Assembly (NCBI RefSeq): GCF_000482545.1
Contig: NZ_KI519454.1
Span: 1,710,954 to 1,774,953 of the forward strand
DNA from: Arthrobacter sp. 35W
GTDB lineage: Bacteria > Actinomycetota > Actinomycetes > Actinomycetales > Micrococcaceae
Length of the DNA stretch: 64,000 nucleotides
Direction of reading: 5' to 3'
The notes below the pieces were generated by a model. It had not been told where the DNA came from, did no database searches, and saw only the letters and a list, made by a program, of their open reading frames with translations. Positions 61,826 to 64,000 of the stretch are shown piece by piece (the first letter of the stretch is position 1; every line of letters begins with the position of its first letter). The position numbers were made by a program, and so were the translations under genes.

Positions 61826-63265
61826 CTACTGTGCCGTGCCGGCCAGCGATCCGCCGCGCCGCAGCAGCTTGGCAAGCTTGTCGGCGGGGACGGGCTTGCT
61901 GAAAAAGTACCCTTGGCCCAGCTCGCAGCCCATGGCATTGAGCCGCTCGGCCTGGGCCGCGGTTTCGATGCCTTCCGCCACCACGCTGAGCTGGGCGGCC
62001 TTGATGAGCATCAGAATGGCTGCGACAAAGTCCTGCTGGCGCGGGTCGTCTTCCATGCCGGTGACCAGCGACCTGTCGATCTTTGCCGTATCCACGGGAA
62101 GGTTGCGCAGGTAGCTGATGGAGGAATAGCCGGTGCCAAAGTCGTCGATCTCCAATCCCACGCCCAGCTTGCGCAGGCCTGCCAGGATCTTCGCGGTGGG
62201 ACCGGAATCGGAGACGATCGCGTTCTCCGTGATTTCCAGGGCCAGCCGCTTGGGTGCAACGTTGTGCCGCGCCAGCAGGTCCTTGACCTCGCCCACCAGC
62301 TGGAGGCGGCCCAGTTCACCCGGGGACAGATTGACGTGGACCTTGAACCGGGGGTTCGCCGGCAGGTGGCGCGACCATTGGGCCAGCTGCTCGACGGCGT
62401 GGCCCAGCACCCACTGGCCCAGCGCCACCATCAGCCCGCCCTCCTCGGCGGCCGGCAGGAAGTCGGCCGGCTGCATGCGGCCCCAGTAGGGGTGCCGCCA
62501 GCGGACCAGTGCCTCGGCGCCCACCATCCTGCCGGTGCGAAGTTCCACCACCGGCTGGTAGTGCAGTTCGAGTTCATTCTCCGCCATGGCGCGGTGCAGA
62601 TCGGCAATCATCTGCACGCGCTGGGAGGCCCGCTCCAACATGGCCGGGGCGAAGACCTGGATGCGGTTCCCCGCCTTGCCACCGGCGTGGCTGGCCGCCA
62701 GCATGGCATCGCGGATCTGCTCCTCGGGGCCAAGATCCCCGTGGCCAAACCGCACGCCCACCCTCGGTTCGAGCCAGATGACGTGCTCCCCCACGACGAT
62801 CCTGCGGCCCAGCGTTTCCACGGCCTTGACGCCCATCCGCAGCGCCTGTTCGGGATCATGCCCGGGAACCAGCAGGGCAAAGTCCTCCTCGCCGAGCCGC
62901 ACCACGTTGGCCTCGCTGCCGGCCAGGGCCATCAGGCGTTCGGCCACCTCCACCAGGACGACGTCACCGGCCGAGCGCCCCAGCTGGACATTCGACTTTG
63001 CCCGCCCACCCAATCCAATGGCCAGCACGGTGGGAAGCGTGCCGGTTCCGGTGCCGCCGGCCATGGCGTCGGTGAGGCGCTTGACGAGGGCGGGGCGGCT
63101 GATGGCGCCCGTCAGCGCGTCTGTCTGCGCCTGGTGTTCCAGGGTGGTGCGGGCCTGGGCCAGGGCAGCCTCCAGGGAGCGGATCCGCTCCTGGGCGGCC
63201 GCCAGCCGGGAGGTCAAGATGCCGGCCAGCGCGGCGGCGTCGGACGCGGCGGATTCATCAGTCAT
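61826..63265 (-). CDS. EAL-domain c-di-GMP phosphodiesterase with degenerate GGDEF
   Basis: A 479-residue protein. After a short coiled coil (about 15-50) comes a GGDEF-like domain whose signature reads LGEEDF instead of GGDEF, so it is probably inactive as a cyclase. The EAL domain follows, with EALVRWRHP, VNLSP, ENAI, DDFGTGYSS and EGIET intact, so hydrolysis of c-di-GMP is expected. The ATG at 63265 overlaps the stop of the upstream GGDEF gene by 8 nt; a TTG at 63280 is the alternative. Confidence 0.9.
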   Translation of the reverse strand: MTDESAASDAAALAGILTSRLAAAQERIRSLEAALAQARTTLEHQAQTDALTGAISRPALVKRLTDAMAGGTGTGTLPTVLAIGLGGRAKSNVQLGRSAGDVVLVEVAERLMALAGSEANVVRLGEEDFALLVPGHDPEQALRMGVKAVETLGRRIVVGEHVIWLEPRVGVRFGHGDLGPEEQIRDAMLAASHAGGKAGNRIQVFAPAMLERASQRVQMIADLHRAMAENELELHYQPVVELRTGRMVGAEALVRWRHPYWGRMQPADFLPAAEEGGLMVALGQWVLGHAVEQLAQWSRHLPANPRFKVHVNLSPGELGRLQLVGEVKDLLARHNVAPKRLALEITENAIVSDSGPTAKILAGLRKLGVGLEIDDFGTGYSSISYLRNLPVDTAKIDRSLVTGMEDDPRQQDFVAAILMLIKAAQLSVVAEGIETAAQAERLNAMGCELGQGYFFSKPVPADKLAKLLRRGGSLAGTAQ

Positions 63266-64000
63266 GGCCGGCGTTGCCAAAGATGCCCAACTGGCTCCGT
63301 TCGACGTCCTCAGCGTAAAGCTCGCGCTTGGCCATTTTTCTTTTGTACATGTCCCGATCCGATGCGATTACCAGTTCCTCAATTTTTGCACCCGGCCGGG
63401 AAGAATAGGCAATCCCGATGCTGGCGCTCGGTTGGATGACCTGGCCCGCCAGAACCAGTTCCCGGCCGATGTCCGCCTCCAGCCGGTGGCGGACCACCTC
63501 GGCATCCTTGACCGCAATTCCAGGCCCCAGAATGACGGCGAATTCGTCCCCGCCGACCCGGGCCACCACGTCCTGTTCGCGCAGCACACGCAGGATGCGG
63601 CGCGAGACTTCCACCAGCAGTGCATTGCCCGCCCAGTGGCCGAAGGAGTCGTTGACCACCTTGAGACCATCGACGTCGATGTAGAGGATGGCCAGGACGC
63701 CCGCGCCGGTGGACCCGGCCGCGTCCTGGAGTGCTTCGAGGAAGGCCCGGTAGTTGAGCAGTCCTGTGAGCTCGTCTGTTGTGGCCTGCACCTCAAGCTC
63801 GGAGATGCCGTGGTTGACCTGCAGGGTGGCGCTGGCCATGTGGGCCAGGCCGGAGAGGACGCGGCGTTCCAGCGTGGAGAACGACCCCAGGGTGGACGTC
63901 CGGGTGGCCACCAAATGCCGGTCCGGGGCATTGGGGATCTCGATGCGGGCGCCGATCTGGTTCACACCGGGCGGCTCGTCCTGGACGGCCACGGCATCGC
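63258..64000 (-). CDS. GGDEF-domain diguanylate cyclase (partial at right edge)
   Basis: The visible 247 residues run in from the right edge. They contain a possible sensory region (GARIEIPNAPDRHLV and a GAF-like helix) and a complete GGDEF domain: TDELTGLLNYRAF, YIDVDGLKVVNDSFGHWAGN, ARVGGDEFAVIL (intact active-site motif) and ASIGIAYSS. It should make c-di-GMP. The start lies outside the window. It overlaps the EAL gene downstream, so the two are translationally coupled, a synthesis/degradation pair. Confidence 0.92.
   Translation of the reverse strand, partial: DAVAVQDEPPGVNQIGARIEIPNAPDRHLVATRTSTLGSFSTLERRVLSGLAHMASATLQVNHGISELEVQATTDELTGLLNYRAFLEALQDAAGSTGAGVLAILYIDVDGLKVVNDSFGHWAGNALLVEVSRRILRVLREQDVVARVGGDEFAVILGPGIAVKDAEVVRHRLEADIGRELVLAGQVIQPSASIGIAYSSRPGAKIEELVIASDRDMYKRKMAKRELYAEDVERSQLGIFGNAGHD

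Overview
The window is chromosomal DNA from a high-GC Gram-positive actinobacterium, most likely Micrococcaceae (Arthrobacter group). The signs are opcA beside zwf and pgl, the whiA-yvcK-rapZ-uvrC block, an EF-G-like fusA2, a CoaE-GrpB fusion, and many starts with a -10 box (TAnnnT) only 6-7 nt upstream, which is typical of leaderless actinobacterial mRNAs. The genus call is an inference from gene content. I found no rRNA, tRNA, CRISPR array, insertion sequence or prophage. Coding density is high and most genes are housekeeping or conserved accessory genes.

Layout. 1-2 kb (+): end of zwf, opcA and pgl (oxidative pentose phosphate operon). 2-13 kb (-): secG, tpiA, pgk, gap (glycolysis), sodA, whiA, yvcK, rapZ, uvrC, a PlsC-like acyltransferase and a HAD phosphatase. 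13-20 kb (-): uvrA, then a heterodimeric ABC exporter with a GntR/YtrA-type regulator as the last gene of its operon. 20-29 kb: an MBL hydrolase, a small HTH-like protein, a Tam-like methyltransferase, a Ski2-like helicase, a GNAT enzyme, a proline iminopeptidase-like hydrolase, and a three-gene redox cluster (molybdopterin oxidoreductase, flavin reductase, DUF6510 zinc ribbon). 29-36 kb: terC under a probable yybP-ykoY (manganese) riboswitch placed directly after uvrB, a small membrane protein, coaE-grpB, an IMPACT/YigZ protein and rpsA. 36-45 kb: EF-G-like GTPase, Eis-like acetyltransferase, FetB-like permease, a double NTF2-like protein, polA, a PaaI-like thioesterase, a palindromic repeat and a 54-residue membrane protein.

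45-53 kb: a DHFR-like reductase, a small membrane protein with a PiT phosphate transporter, pirin, a luciferase-like monooxygenase, an AlaA-type aminotransferase and an ABC ATPase/permease pair. 53-59 kb: a UDG-like protein, then a transglutaminase, alpha-E protein and circularly permuted ATP-grasp operon divergent from a YbdK-type glutamate-cysteine ligase. 59-64 kb: a LuxR-type regulator divergent from a bicovalent-type FAD oxidase and a winged-helix methyltransferase, then an EAL protein with a degenerate GGDEF and an intact GGDEF protein that runs off the right edge.

The best candidates for undescribed biology are the ATP-grasp/alpha-E/transglutaminase/YbdK cluster (a probable peptide-ligation or peptide-tag system), the molybdoenzyme/flavin reductase/DUF6510 trio, and the LuxR/FAD oxidase/methyltransferase cluster. 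Regulatory points of interest are the riboswitch between uvrB and terC, overlapping divergent leaderless promoters, and a terminator inside the pgk-tpiA stretch.
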